The notes: generated from the sequence alone by a model not told the origin. Shown: positions 38,721 to 49,419, counted from the first letter of the stretch. The stretch is DNA of 64,000 nucleotides from an uncultured Eubacteriales bacterium (GCA_948468315.1 CAOKHL010000002.1:1-64000); one strand, 5' to 3'. Made by a program: numbers and translations.

Positions 38721-41700
38721 TTATTTCAAATTATCCCTAGCCACAGTCATCAAAAGCTTAATTCTATTACTTTGATTAGTTTCACTAGCTCCAGGGTCAT
38801 AATCAATTGGAGTAATATTTGCCATTGGAAATTTACTTCTAATAGTTTTAATAACACCTTTACCAACAACATGGTTTGGAAGACATGCAAAAGGTTGAAC
38901 ACAAACAATATTTGGAATATCATTTTCAATATATTCTACCATTTCAGCAGTTAAAAACCAGCCTTCACCTGTTTGGTTTCCAATAGACAAGATATCTTTT
39001 ACTTTATCTTCTAAGTGTAAAATATCACAAGGTGGTAAATAATTTTTACTTGACTTTGAAAGAGCAAGTTTTGTATCCTTTTCCATTAAATCAATTAAAT
39101 CTAAAGCAATTTTACTAATTGTAGCTGACAATTTGTTACTATTTAATAATTTGTTAAGAGTAATTTTATTTGTAGCCATAAATTTTATAAATCCCATGAA
39201 ATCAGGTAACACAACTTCTGCACCTTCTTCTTCAAGAATATCTACTACTTTATTATTTCCAAATGGGTGGTATTTGATAAGTATTTCTCCAACAATACCT
39301 ACTTTAGGTTTTAATTTAGACATATCTACTTCAATTTCTTCAAAATCATTTACCATATCATATATTGCCTGTTTAAATTCCTTATTTGTGCAATTAGTAA
39401 CTAATTTTTTTGACTTTTCCATCCAAGTGTTAAATACTTTATCTGTATCTCCTTTATGTATTTCATATGCTCTATTTTTGTGAAGCATTTTTTGAAGTAA
39501 ATCTCCTAAAAGTACAGCTTTAATCAGTTTATCAATTAATTTTGGAGTAAGTTTAAATCCAGGCATTTTTTCCATTCCAACAATATTTAGAGATATTACA
39601 GGAACTTGTTCAAATCCAGCATCCTTTAATGCTTTACGGATAAAGCCTATGTAATTTGTTGCTCTACAACCACCGGCCTGTTTGAGACATAATTAAAGCT
39701 GTTTTATTTACATCATATTTTCCTGATTCTAAAGCTTCTATCATCTGACCTGTAACCAATATTGATGGATAACAAGCATCATTATTTACATATTTAAGAC
39801 CTGTTTCGACAGTATGTTCAGTACAATTTCTTAGTAATACCATATTATATCCACAAGAATTTACAGCAGGTTCTAATAGTTCAAAGTGAATAGGTATCAT
39901 CATTGGGATAAGGATAGTATAGTTTTTTCTCATATCTTTAGTAAAGATTTTTTTATGTATTTCATAATTTCCTTCTAATTTTTCTTTAGCTCTTTTGTTC
40001 ATACTTGCAAGTAATGAGCGGATACGTATTTTTACAGCACCTAGGTTATTTACTTCATCAATTTTGATTAATGTATACATTTTTCCAAAACTTCTTAAAA
40101 TTTCTTCAACCTGATCTGTTGTGACTGCATCAACTCCACATCCAAAAGAATTAAGTTGTATAAGTTCTAGATTATCATTTTTTCCAACAAAGTCAGCAGC
40201 TGCATATAATCTTGAATGATATACCCATTGATCTACCACTCTTATTGGACGTTTAACTTCAGCTTCGTTTGCTACACTATCTTCTGTAAGAACAGCAAGT
40301 CCTAGGGATGTAATTAGTGTATCTATTCCATGATTTATTTCAGGGTCCATATGATATGGACGACCAGCAAGAACTATTCCTTTTAGGTTGTTTTCATTAA
40401 GATATCGTACAGTTTCTTTTCCTTTATATTCAATATCTTTTTTATATTTTTGATATTCCATTTGAGCTTTTTCTGCGCTATCTAGTAATTCTTGTTTTGT
40501 AAATTTATATTCTTTAAATTCATCTAATTCCAGTATCTTTTTTACTAAATTTGGAGTATCAAAAGGTAAAAATGGATTGATGAATTTGACATCTGGACTT
40601 TTTAAACCTTCTACATTATTTTTTAATACTTCTGAATATGAGATAACAATAGGACAATTGTATTTGTTATCTGCTTTTTCTTGTTCTTTTCTCGAAAACA
40701 TCATACAAGGGTAAAATATTGTTTTTATTCCTTTTTGTAATAAATTTTCAATGTGACCATGAGAAAGTTTTGCAGGATAACATACAGATTCTGAAGGCAT
40801 TGACTCCATTCCATCTTCATATGTTTTTCTGGTACTTTTGTCTGATAATATAACTCTAAATCCAAGGTTTGTTAGGAAAGTAAACCAAAAGGGGTAATCT
40901 TCATACATATTTAAAACCCTAGGGATTCCAATAGTTCCACGAGTAGAGTACTGTTCCTCTAATGGTTTGTAGTCAAAAGTTCTATCATACTTATATTTTA
41001 CTAGATTTGGAAGATTATTGTGTTTGTTAATTACACCTGCACCTTTTTCACAACGGTTTCCTGATATATAACGTTTTCCATCATTAAATGTATTTATAGT
41101 AAGTTTACAATGATTTTCACATCCATTGCATCTTGTATGATTTATTTTTATTTCTAATTTATCTAAATCTTCTTGCTTTAGGATTGTAGAATAATATTCC
41201 ATGTTTAAATTTTTTTCATATTGTTCTTTGGCAATTAAAGCCATACCATAAGCACCCATAAGACCAGCAATATCAGGCCTTACAACTTCTTTTCCAACTA
41301 TTTTTTCAAAAGCTCTAAGTACAGCATCATTATAAAAAGTCCCACCTTGAACTACTATTTTTTTACCAAGTGTTTCAAAATCTCGTATTTTCATAACTTT
41401 TTGTAATGCATTTTTTATTACAGAATATGAAAGACCACTTGAAATATCTCCAACGGAATAACCTTCTTTTTGTGCTTGTTTTATTTTAGAATTCATAAAT
41501 ACAGTACATCTTGAGCCTAAATCTACAGGACGCTTGGCTTCAATAGCCTGCTTTACAAATTCAGATATTTCTAGATTCAAGCTTTTTGCAAAAGTTTCTA
41601 TAAATGAACCACATCCAGATGAACATGCTTCATTTAGCATAATACCATCAATTGCACCATTTTTTAGGCGTATATATTTCATATCTTGTCCACCAATATC

Positions 41701-42960
41701 AACAATACTTGATACATCTGGTTCAAATGCTTGAGCTGCTGTATAATGAGCTATTGTTTCAATTTCTCCAATATCAATATTAAGTGCAGTTTGAATTAAT
41801 TTTTCTCCATAACCTGTTACTCCACTAAATCTTAATTTTGCTTCAGATGGTATAATTTTATATAAATTGTCTAGCATTTTTATTACACTTTGAAGAGGAT
41901 TTCCTTCATTACTTCCATATAGAGAGTATAGAAGATTTCCCTCATTATCTATTAAAACTATTTTAGTTGTTGTTGAGCCAGCGTCTATTCCAATAAAACA
42001 ATCACCTTTATAATCGTTAAGTGTTCCTTTTTTTACAGAAGTTTTTGAGTGTCTTTTTCTAAATTGTTCATATTCTTGATAATTATTAAATAAAGGTTCA
42101 ATGGGATTTGTTGTTGTGTCATGTGATAATCTTAAAGTTTCTATTTTTTTAGCAAGCTCTTGGTTGGAAATAGGAGTTTCCTCTAGGGAATCAAGAGCTG
42201 CACCTGTAGCTACTAAAAGATGAGCTTCTTCAGGAATTATTACTTCGTTTTCTTGTAATTTTAAAGTTTCTATAAATCTATTTCTAAGTTCAGAAAGATA
42301 TGTAAGTGGGCCACCTAGGAATGCTACTTTACCTCTAATTGGTCTACCACATGCGAGTCCCGAAATGGTTTGATTAACTACCGCTTGAAATATAGATGCG
42401 GAAATATCTTCTTTTGCAGCACCTTCATTTATTAATGGTTGAATATCAGTTTTAGCAAAAACACCACATCTTGAAGCAATTGGATAAATTATTTTTGCGT
42501 TTTTTGCTAATTCATTAAGTCCCTTTGTATCAGTATTAAGTAAAGATGCCATTTGATCAATAAAGGCACCTGTTCCCCCAGCACATGTTCCATTCATTCT
42601 TTGTTCTATTGATTTGTCAAAATAAATTATTTTTGCGTCTTCTCCACCAAGTTCTATAACTACATCTGTCTGTGGTATGTAACGTTCTACTGCTCTTTTA
42701 CAAGATACAACTTCTTGTATAAAATTAACACCTAAAAATCCAGCAGCAGACATAGCTCCTGAGCCCGTAAGAGCAATAGTAAATTTTGATTCAAAAAACA
42801 TTTTGTTTAATTCTTCTAGCATTATACATATTGTATTTTTTGTGTCTGAAAAATGTCTTCTATAATCTTTATATATTATTTCTTTATCTTCATTCATTAC
42901 TACAATTTTTACTGTTGTAGAGCCAACGTCTAACCCTACATGTAATATGTTTTGGTCCAT
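38721..42960 (-). CDS. Giant acyl-CoA dehydratase activase-like protein (needs +1 recoding)
   Basis: The full product is 1412 residues, normal for the large clostridial BadF/BadG/BcrA-type family. Two ASKHA ATPase domains ([11 protein letters not shown] near residue 11; [13 protein letters not shown] near 323) are followed by a Cys-containing region ([12 protein letters not shown]) and dehydratase D-component-like domains. At 39675 an extra C gives an in-frame CGG. Skipping it turns a stop three codons later into [11 protein letters not shown] and adds 317 conserved residues. Family members activate 2-hydroxyacyl-CoA dehydratases by ATP-driven electron transfer; the role of these giant fusions is not established. 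Confidence 0.88.
39672..39675 (-). other. In-frame CGG(T) +1 recoding site in the activase-like gene
   Basis: On the minus strand GGC CGG T; skipping the C (plus-strand G39675) gives GGT GGT TGT, Gly1096-Gly1097-Cys1098, and joins two open frames that belong to one known protein family. Confidence 0.88.
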
Positions 42961-43031
42961 ATAATTTCACCTCTATATGTTATTTAAAAGTTTCACTTAT
43001 TTTATACAATTTTGTGGTTTTTGTCAAATTC

Positions 43032-43070
43032 AAAAAATGGAAAAAGAAGCAATCTTTTTCCATTTTTTTT
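43032..43070. terminator. Bidirectional terminator downstream of the VanW gene
   Basis: AAAATGGAAAAAGA pairs with TCTTTTTCCATTTT around a five-base loop, with T or A runs on both sides. Confidence 0.8.
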
Positions 43071-43100
43071 AATATTTAATTAGATTAAAAGTATACATTT

Positions 43101-44654
43101 TTAATGCACTTTATATGTGGCATTTCTTATTTTTTCTCTATTTATAACTTGACCATTTAATTTTAAAGTTCTATATGCAGAAGCTTTTATGTATGATGAT
43201 GTTTGACTTGTTATGTTTGAAGATATTTCTACATCATATTCTGTTTCTTCTTTGAAGCCCCATATTTGAAAAGATGCAATTCCATTTTGTACAGAACAAT
43301 TTATTTTTAATGCATGTTTTCTTGAGTTTTTGAATTTAAAGTCTTTTATTCCATAAACAACAGTTGCATCACGTCCTGCCTTAGCATAAGATGGGACAAA
43401 TTGGTGATTATAAAGTTCTACAATTTCTAAATTTGATAATAATACAGCATTAAATAATGTTGTAGAAATTTGGCAAATACCTCCGCCTAATCCATCAACT
43501 ACTTTACCATTTTCATAAATAGCAGCATCTTTATATCCCGCAGCTATTGTTCTTTCACCAACAACAGTATTATAAGAAAATGTTTCTCCTGGTAATAATA
43601 CATATCCATCTATTTTATTTGATGCAAGTCTAAGATTAGTTGTTCTGTTAGTATTTGATGCAGCATATCTTGTTGAAAAAGATGCTAATAAATCAGGAAA
43701 AGCTTCTTCACCAATCATATTAGTAGTAATATTTGGTTTTAACACCTTTAAAGGAATAGTACATTCTTTATCTGCTATCTGTAACATTTCTTTTGCTTGG
43801 TCAAGAGAAACTTGAAAATCTATTCCATTCTCAGAAGGGTATATAGTATGTGGATCTGATGTGTAATATGCATCTTTAGGTTCTTTATGTATTTCATTAT
43901 ATATTGCATCTAAATTTATTTCTTTTGGAGAATTAGCAATTGTGTCTATTTCTATTGTTTCATTTAGGTAATTTAGGTTTAAAATTTTTTGTTTCATTTT
44001 TTCCAATGTTGAATTTACATCTATTATATATCCATCTTTTCCTTTTGTTATAATTAAATTATCTCCTTCAATATAATAACCACTTTCTACTACAGCATCA
44101 GGTAATTCAGAAGATAAAGTATTTAATATATTTTTTAGGCTTTCTTCATCAAAATTTACTATTGGCATAATATTAATACCATTTATCATTGCATTAAATA
44201 TTTGAAAATTATCTGTAAATATATTATTTGTTTTACCACATTGATATGCATAATTTATTGCTGAATCTATATCAAAGGAAAGATTTATTTCAGATGTTTT
44301 TATATATGTAGTGTAATTATTATGTATTAAAGTTATATCATTAGAAAGTTTATCAGAGTAATAACTTTCTAATTTATTTTTTGCTTCTTGTTTTGTAAGA
44401 TTTGAGACATCTATTCCGTTTATATATATTCCTTTAGATATAGTAGTATTATTGCTGTGATTATAAAAAGTAAATATACCAAATATAATTATTATTAAAC
44501 ATAGAAAGCATATTAAAAATATGCCTACTGCTATAATCCAACGTTTAGATGACTTTTCTAAATTATTTGGAATTTGTTTAAAATTCTCGTTTGTATTTTC
44601 TTTGGAATTATCATCATCGATGATTTCTACTTTCTTTTCTTCTTCTATAATCAT
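43101..44654 (-). CDS. VanW-family cell-wall protein with peptidoglycan-binding-like domain
   Basis: This 517-residue protein has a short cytoplasmic N-terminus, one membrane helix (about residues 39-66) and an outer region. The outer region starts with a PG_binding_4-type domain (GIYINGIDVSNLTKQEAKNKL) and ends in a VanW domain (LLPGETFSYN, GLGGGICQISTTLFNAVL, NHQFVPSYA). Such proteins are common in clostridia and are thought to act at the wall; the biochemical role of VanW is unknown. ATG 44654 follows GAGGT. The terminator at 43032 separates it from the activase gene. Confidence 0.9.
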   Translation of the reverse strand: MIIEEEKKVEIIDDDNSKENTNENFKQIPNNLEKSSKRWIIAVGIFLICFLCLIIIIFGIFTFYNHSNNTTISKGIYINGIDVSNLTKQEAKNKLESYYSDKLSNDITLIHNNYTTYIKTSEINLSFDIDSAINYAYQCGKTNNIFTDNFQIFNAMINGINIMPIVNFDEESLKNILNTLSSELPDAVVESGYYIEGDNLIITKGKDGYIIDVNSTLEKMKQKILNLNYLNETIEIDTIANSPKEINLDAIYNEIHKEPKDAYYTSDPHTIYPSENGIDFQVSLDQAKEMLQIADKECTIPLKVLKPNITTNMIGEEAFPDLLASFSTRYAASNTNRTTNLRLASNKIDGYVLLPGETFSYNTVVGERTIAAGYKDAAIYENGKVVDGLGGGICQISTTLFNAVLLSNLEIVELYNHQFVPSYAKAGRDATVVYGIKDFKFKNSRKHALKINCSVQNGIASFQIWGFKEETEYDVEISSNITSQTSSYIKASAYRTLKLNGQVINREKIRNATYKVH

Positions 44655-44772
44655 TTTTTACCTCTATAATATTATATATTTTAGTATTGATTTTGTTACT
44701 GTTAATTGAACTTTTACTCCTTTATCGTACAATATTATTTTAGCTTTGTCAATGGATTTTTTAGGTTAAAAG

Positions 44773-45315
44773 TTAATGTGATAAAGTGTATTCCTCTTCG
44801 AATTTTTCAGAAGCAGAATTATTTATTAATATTTTTATAGAATTTACTTCATTAAGTCCAGTTAAAGTATTTAAAGTAGTATTTATAATATTGTATTTTT
44901 GAGTATCATCTGTGTAATTTAGTAATTCTTCTGAGAAATTTAATGTGACACAATTGTTTTCAATAGATGCATCTAATATTTTTGTATTATCTGGAAAAGG
45001 CTTTGTTAAGTTTTCTGTTTGAGGGCCATCAAGTAATAATTCTACTAATTTTTTATAAGGATTTTGTAATAATACTGCGGAATCTATATGTTTTCCTTCA
45101 CTTTTTATATTATTGTCAGAATTTACAAAATATAAATTAACAATTGTTTCTCTCATTTGCTGAGAACTAATTTCTTCTTCTGGTGTATAGTCTGAATATG
45201 TATTATTTTCAGATGAAACATTTTTATTATTAAAATTTCTTATTATAAAAAAAAGAGATATTAAAATAATAATTAAAACACAAATAAGTAAAAATAATAT
45301 TTTTTTATTTTTCAT
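44773..45315 (-). CDS. GerMN-domain sporulation/germination protein
   Basis: This 180-residue protein has one N-terminal membrane helix (about residues 5-25), an acidic linker and a C-terminal GerMN domain: ETIVNLYFVNSDN, NPYKKLVELLLDGP, LNFSEELLNY and NTTLNTLTGLNEVNSIKILI. GerM-type proteins help assemble spore envelope machinery at the mother cell-forespore interface. It lies just upstream of the VanW gene on the same strand. ATG 45315 follows AGGAGG. This supports a sporulating host. Confidence 0.82.
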   Translation of the reverse strand: MKNKKILFLLICVLIIILISLFFIIRNFNNKNVSSENNTYSDYTPEEEISSQQMRETIVNLYFVNSDNNIKSEGKHIDSAVLLQNPYKKLVELLLDGPQTENLTKPFPDNTKILDASIENNCVTLNFSEELLNYTDDTQKYNIINTTLNTLTGLNEVNSIKILINNSASEKFEEEYTLSH

Positions 45316-45380
45316 AATGTAAAAAACCTCCTAAATTTTTCTTTTGTAAATATTATTTTTATGTTGTCCATTTTAGAACT

Positions 45381-45581
45381 TTATTTTAAGATTTTATATA
45401 ATTTAATATAATTGGTAAATTTATGAAAGTTATTTAAAAAACATTCAACTTCAATTAAAGAATTACATGTATTATTTTTTAATTTTTTAAAATCAATTTT
45501 ATTTTTATTTTTGCCTGAATCATTTGGAGGAGGAGGTGGTGGTAAACTTCCTCTGTTATTGCTAAAAATTAAATTATTCAT
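45381..45581 (-). CDS. Small hypothetical protein with polyproline run
   Basis: This 66-residue protein of unknown family has a run of six prolines near the N-terminus (SLPPPPPPNDSG), then a lysine/asparagine-rich helical tail. AAAAGGAG lies upstream of ATG 45581, which supports translation. No signal peptide. It is transcribed in the same direction as the GerMN gene. Low complexity means it could be fortuitous. Confidence 0.5.
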   Translation of the reverse strand: MNNLIFSNNRGSLPPPPPPNDSGKNKNKIDFKKLKNNTCNSLIEVECFLNNFHKFTNYIKLYKILK

Positions 45582-45683
45582 TGAAAAAACTCCTTTTTTA
45601 TTGTATAATATGTAGAAGATTTTTTATTTGTGATAAAGTGAATTTAAAGACTTTATCAGAATAGGAAAGGATTGCAACTTAAA

Positions 45684-46427
45684 ATGGATATTGTTTTAAA
45701 AGAAAATGAGAGAATAGATGATTTAGAATTTAAAGATTTAAAAATAATACAAAATAAAGATGGATTTTGTTTTGGGATAGATAGTATACTTTTAACAGGT
45801 TATGCCAAAAACATAAAAGCAAATTCTAGTGTAATAGATTTGGGAACAGGGACAGGAATTATTCCAATTCTTTTATCTGGAAAAACTAATACAACTAATT
45901 TTGTTGGAGTAGAGGTACAAGCAGAGGTTGCTGATATGGCTAAAAGAAGTGTTAAGTTAAATAATTTAGAAGATAGAATTGATATTTTAAATAGTAATAT
46001 TTTAGATTTAAATAAAAAATATAAAAAGGCAAGCTTTGATGTTGTTACAACAAATCCACCATATAAAAAATTAAATACAGGTATTACAAATATTAATGAT
46101 AAAAAATTAATATCTAGGCACGAGATTACAGCAAGTTTAGAACAATTTATAGAAATGGCTTCTTTTTTGCTAAAAGATTTTGGAGAATTTTATATGGTTC
46201 ATAGACCAGATAGATTAGTAGATATTTTTAGTATTATGAGACAGAAAAATATAGAACCTAAAAAAATAAAATTTGTTTATCCAAATGAAAATAAAAAAAC
46301 AAATTTAATTTTAATAAAAGGAATAAAAAATGGAAATCCATTTTTAGAATATGATAATAATTTATATGTTTATGATAATCAAGGAAATTATACAAAAGAT
46401 ATTTTAAAAATATATAATAAAATTTAA
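45684..46427 (+). CDS. TrmN6-like SAM-dependent methyltransferase
   Basis: This 247-residue methyltransferase resembles the tRNA1(Val) adenine-37 N6-methylase family. It has the SAM motif VIDLGTGTGIIPILL (about residues 47-61), acidic motif VGVEVQ, and the N6-adenine catalytic motif TNPPYKK. I start at ATG 45684, giving the family-like N-terminus MDIVLKENERIDDL; a TTG 12 bases upstream sits too close to the AGGAAAGG site. In Bacillus relatives the same gene type precedes rsmI near abrB, as here. Confidence 0.88.
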   Translation: MDIVLKENERIDDLEFKDLKIIQNKDGFCFGIDSILLTGYAKNIKANSSVIDLGTGTGIIPILLSGKTNTTNFVGVEVQAEVADMAKRSVKLNNLEDRIDILNSNILDLNKKYKKASFDVVTTNPPYKKLNTGITNINDKKLISRHEITASLEQFIEMASFLLKDFGEFYMVHRPDRLVDIFSIMRQKNIEPKKIKFVYPNENKKTNLILIKGIKNGNPFLEYDNNLYVYDNQGNYTKDILKIYNKI

Positions 46428-46429
46428 TA

Positions 46430-46763
46430 ATTCGAATAAATTAGAATAAAAAAGAAAAAAATAGATAAAAAAAGAATAAAATAGATTTTGGAATATTAAT
46501 GTTGTAAAAACAAAATAATAAATAAATAAAAATTAAAATAATTCAAATAAATTAGAAAAAAAAAGATAAAAATAGATAAAAAAAGAATAAAATAGATTTT
46601 ATGATATTAAAATTATAAAATTAAAATAGTAAATAAAAATATAAATAAATAAAAATATTAAAATTATAAAAATAAAATATTAATAAAAATATAAAATTAA
46701 ATAAATTAGAATAAAAAAGATAAAAAAAGAAATAAAAATATAAAAATAGATTTTGATATAAAA
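46430..46763 (+). repeat. Degenerate tandem repeat, extremely AT-rich, almost C-free
   Basis: The 70-base unit at 46430-46499 recurs with few changes at 46541-46610, 111 bases on, and in weaker form at about 46694-46763. All contain AATAAATTAGAA and AAAATAGATTTT. Cytosine is almost absent on this strand across the whole 390-base gap before rsmI. No gene is supported. Confidence 0.75.
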
Positions 46764-46825
46764 ACAATTAAAAATAATTTTATTTGATTTTATATAATTT
46801 TATTTAAATTAATTTGGAGGAAAAA

Positions 46826-47644
46826 ATGAACGGAAAATTATATTTAGTTGCAACACCAATAGGTAATTTAGAAGATATGACTTTAAGAGCAATAAGAATT
46901 TTAAAAGAAGTGGATTTTATTGCAGCAGAGGATACAAGAAATACTCTAAAATTATTAAATCATTTTGAAATAAAAAAGCCATTAATTAGTAATCATAGAC
47001 ATAATGAAGAGGAAAGAGAAGAATACTTAATAAATAAATTAAAAGAAGGAAAAGATATTGCCATAGTTTCAGATGCAGGTACACCTGGAATTTCGGATCC
47101 AGGAGAGGTTATAGTAAAAAGAGCAGTAGAAGAAAATATTGAGGTAATTCCAATTCCAGGAGCGTGTGCAGCGGTAAATGCATTAATTGCTTCAGGATTA
47201 GATACTAAAGAATTTGTTTTTATGGGATTTTTACCATTAAATAAAAAATTAAGAAAAGAAAAATTAGAAGAAATAGAAAACGAAAATAAAACAATAATTA
47301 TATATGAAGCACCACATAAAATTAAAGAGACTTTAAAAGATTTAAAACAGATTATTGAAGAAAGAAAAGTGGTTTTAGCACGAGAAATAACAAAAATTCA
47401 TGAAGAATTTATAAGGGGAAATATTGATGAGATAATTCAAAAGAGTGAACAATTAAAAGGAGAAATGATTTTATTAATTGAAGGAAATATGGATGAGAAT
47501 GAAGAAAATATTCTTAATAATTTAAGTTTAGAAGAACATTATAAGATATATGAAAAACAAGGATTAGAAAAAAAAGAAATCATAAAGAAAATAGCAAAAG
47601 ATAGAGGTGTTAATAAAAATGAGATATATAAGCATTTTGTTTAA
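46826..47644 (+). CDS. rsmI: 16S rRNA (cytidine-1402 2'-O) methyltransferase RsmI
   Basis: RsmI methylates the ribose of C1402 in the decoding centre of 16S rRNA. The 272-residue protein shows LYLVATPIGNLEDMTLRAI at the N-terminus, AAEDTRNT, SDAGTPGISDPG and PIPGACAAVNALIASG, the tetrapyrrole-methylase-fold signatures of RsmI. ATG 46826 follows TTGGAGG. A terminator follows the gene. Confidence 0.96.
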   Translation: MNGKLYLVATPIGNLEDMTLRAIRILKEVDFIAAEDTRNTLKLLNHFEIKKPLISNHRHNEEEREEYLINKLKEGKDIAIVSDAGTPGISDPGEVIVKRAVEENIEVIPIPGACAAVNALIASGLDTKEFVFMGFLPLNKKLRKEKLEEIENENKTIIIYEAPHKIKETLKDLKQIIEERKVVLAREITKIHEEFIRGNIDEIIQKSEQLKGEMILLIEGNMDENEENILNNLSLEEHYKIYEKQGLEKKEIIKKIAKDRGVNKNEIYKHFV

Positions 47645-47669
47645 TTAAAATAAATAGTAGTTAAAATAA

Positions 47670-47712
47670 AAAATAGATATTATAATTGGAGATTATAGTA
47701 TCTATTTTTTAT
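47670..47712 (+). terminator. Terminator after rsmI
   Basis: AATAGATATTATAAT (47672-47686) pairs with ATTATAGTATCTATT (47692-47706), followed by TTTT. Confidence 0.8.
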
Positions 47713-47791
47713 TAATAGTTGATTTTAATTCAAACGAAATGTTGTGTATTTTTATTAATTATAAAAATTAAAATTTTATATTATTTTTTTA

Positions 47792-48058
47792 TTAGTTATT
47801 TTCAGTTTTCTCTGAGTTTAAATCAGAGATTTTTAATAAGCATTTTTTACAAATTAATTTGTCTTTGTATGTAGTCAAATCTTTTGAATTATTACAAAAA
47901 ATACAACCTAGTTCAAATTTTCTTAGAACAATGGAAGTCCCATCTATATATATTTCTATTGGGTCTTTTTCTTCTATGTCTAGTTTATTTCTTATTTCTT
48001 TTGGAATTACAACTCTACCTAATTCATCAAGTTTTCTTACGATACCTGTTGATTTCAT
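47792..48058 (-). CDS. AbrB/SpoVT-family transition regulator with zinc-ribbon-like tail
   Basis: This 88-residue protein has an N-terminal swapped-hairpin AbrB domain (GIVRKLDELGRVVIPKEIRNKL, DPIEIYIDGTSIVLRKF) that binds DNA as a dimer. The C-terminal tail holds two cysteine pairs (CIFCNN and CKKC) that could bind zinc, as in the clostridial AbrB variant. It probably controls transition-phase or sporulation genes. ATG 48058 follows GGAGGA. It is convergent with rsmI. Confidence 0.9.
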   Translation of the reverse strand: MKSTGIVRKLDELGRVVIPKEIRNKLDIEEKDPIEIYIDGTSIVLRKFELGCIFCNNSKDLTTYKDKLICKKCLLKISDLNSEKTENN

Positions 48059-48216
48059 ATTGGTTCCTCCTTCTACATATTTTGTACATTATCTATATTA
48101 CCATATTTTTTTAATTTGGTCAATAAAATCGACTAAATTTTTCCAAAAAATGTATAAAAAACTACAATAAAGACTAATATTATCGGATTTTGTCGAACTA
48201 TGTCAAAAAGTTTTTC

Positions 48217-48245
48217 TTGACAAATAATGTAAAAAGAGTTATTAT
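48217..48245 (+). promoter_or_regulatory. Consensus promoter of a small membrane peptide gene
   Basis: TTGACA (48217-48222), exactly 17 bases, TATTAT (48240-48245). It is one of the closest matches to consensus in the window and has no long gene downstream on this strand. Confidence 0.7.
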
Positions 48246-48282
48246 TAAGACAAGCAAAATTTAAATCAAAGGAATTTATGTT

Positions 48283-48384
48283 ATGATTTTAAGAATCTTA
48301 TTATTTATATCAATATTTTTTTTAGTAAGAAATTTGATTATAAAAATACTTTCCAAAAAAATAATTAAAGAAATTCAAAAATAA
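48283..48384 (+). CDS. Predicted 33-residue membrane peptide
   Basis: This short frame (MILRILLFISIFFLVRNLII...) encodes one hydrophobic helix with a basic C-terminal tail (KKIIKEIQK). AAAGGA lies upstream of ATG 48283 and a consensus promoter ends at 48245. The gene stands alone between abrB and the walJ-type gene. Unknown function; its layout recalls small membrane-active peptides. Being short and AT-rich, it could also be a leader in a non-coding RNA. Confidence 0.45.
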   Translation: MILRILLFISIFFLVRNLIIKILSKKIIKEIQK

Positions 48385-48629
48385 AGTTTTTAATCTTGTA
48401 GGGAAAATAAGATAATATTTAATTAAAACTATTTTTAGAAATAAAAAAATTAACAAATTAAAATGATTTAATTTGTTAAAATATAATTTAATATAATTAA
48501 AGCCCCTTAATAAAAATAAAATATTTCAAATAAATATATTTACCACCGTTATAAATATATTTAAATAAATTACTAACAAAGTAAACAAACCTCTTTACAT
48601 TATTTTATTTTCTCTACATTCATATAAAT
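48385..48629. other. AT-rich intergenic region without a supported gene
   Basis: I see only AT-rich sequence with an imperfect inverted stretch (TTAACAAATTAAA / TTTAATTTGTTAA at about 48450-48478) that could end the small-peptide transcript. Confidence 0.4.
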
Positions 48630-49419
48630 TTAAATATGTATTAATTTACCTGGACAATCTCTACTAGCAATAGAAAGATTAAAATTACTTAAATTAGTAC
48701 CATTAGAAATCAATTCATCAATGACAGTTTGATATGCAAGCTCGGGAAAATTGCTTTCTTTACTTAAATGTCCTAAAATTGCATTTTTTAACCCTGATTT
48801 TATTAAATAATTTATTGTTTGTCCAGCAACTTGATTAGAAAGATGACCTGTTGGTCCAGCAATTCTACTTTTTAGTTTAAATGGATATTTTGTACATTTT
48901 AGTACCTCTGGGTCATAGTTTGCTTCTAATAATAAAAATTCACTACCATCAATGTGTTTTATAATATTATTATTCATATGACCAATATCTGTTGCAATAC
49001 TTATTTTTTTATTATCAGAAAATAAAGTATATCCACATGGATTTGCAGCATCATGGGGTATAGAAAATGGCAAAACATCTATATCACCAATAGAAAATTT
49101 TTCATCTATATTTATATTTTTTTTATTATTATCAGATATCTTCTCACTTTGTTTAGGCATAGCATCAAAAGTTTGAGATGTCGCAAAAACAGGTATATTA
49201 AATTTTTTAGATAAATTTCCAAGGCTTTGAATATGATCTATATGTTCATGTGTTACAAGAACGCCATTTAAAGTGGAAACAGGGACATCTAAACTTCCGT
49301 AATCCTTCTTCTATTTTTTTTAAACTGACCCCGCTATCTATTAATAATTTAGTATTTTCTGTTTCTACAAATAAACAATTTCCACTACTTCCACTATATA
49401 AACTACAAAAATTTAACAT
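48630..49419 (-). CDS. WalJ/YycJ-type metallo-beta-lactamase-fold hydrolase (needs +1 recoding)
   Basis: The full product is 262 residues, normal for the family. ATG 49419 (after AGAGGAAAT) gives MLNFCSLYSGSSGNCLFVE, the standard WalJ N-terminus. At 49299 an extra C makes CGG in frame after GGA TTA; skipping it gives GSLDVPVSTLNGVLVTHEHIDHI with the HxHxDH metal motif (His57, His59, Asp61, His62). Reading straight stops within 15 codons, before the metal site. WalJ-type enzymes are nucleases linked to cell-wall and chromosome coordination. It lies 12 bases from murA on the same strand. Confidence 0.9.
49296..49299 (-). other. In-frame CGG(A) +1 recoding site in the walJ-type gene
   Basis: On the minus strand TTA CGG A; skipping the C (plus-strand G49299) gives GGA (Gly41) and leads into the conserved metal-binding motif 16 residues on. 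Confidence 0.88.

Noticed and set aside
46430..46763. Small coding gene in the AT-rich repeat
   Set aside because: No start with ribosome site and only low-complexity Lys/Asn/Ile frames.
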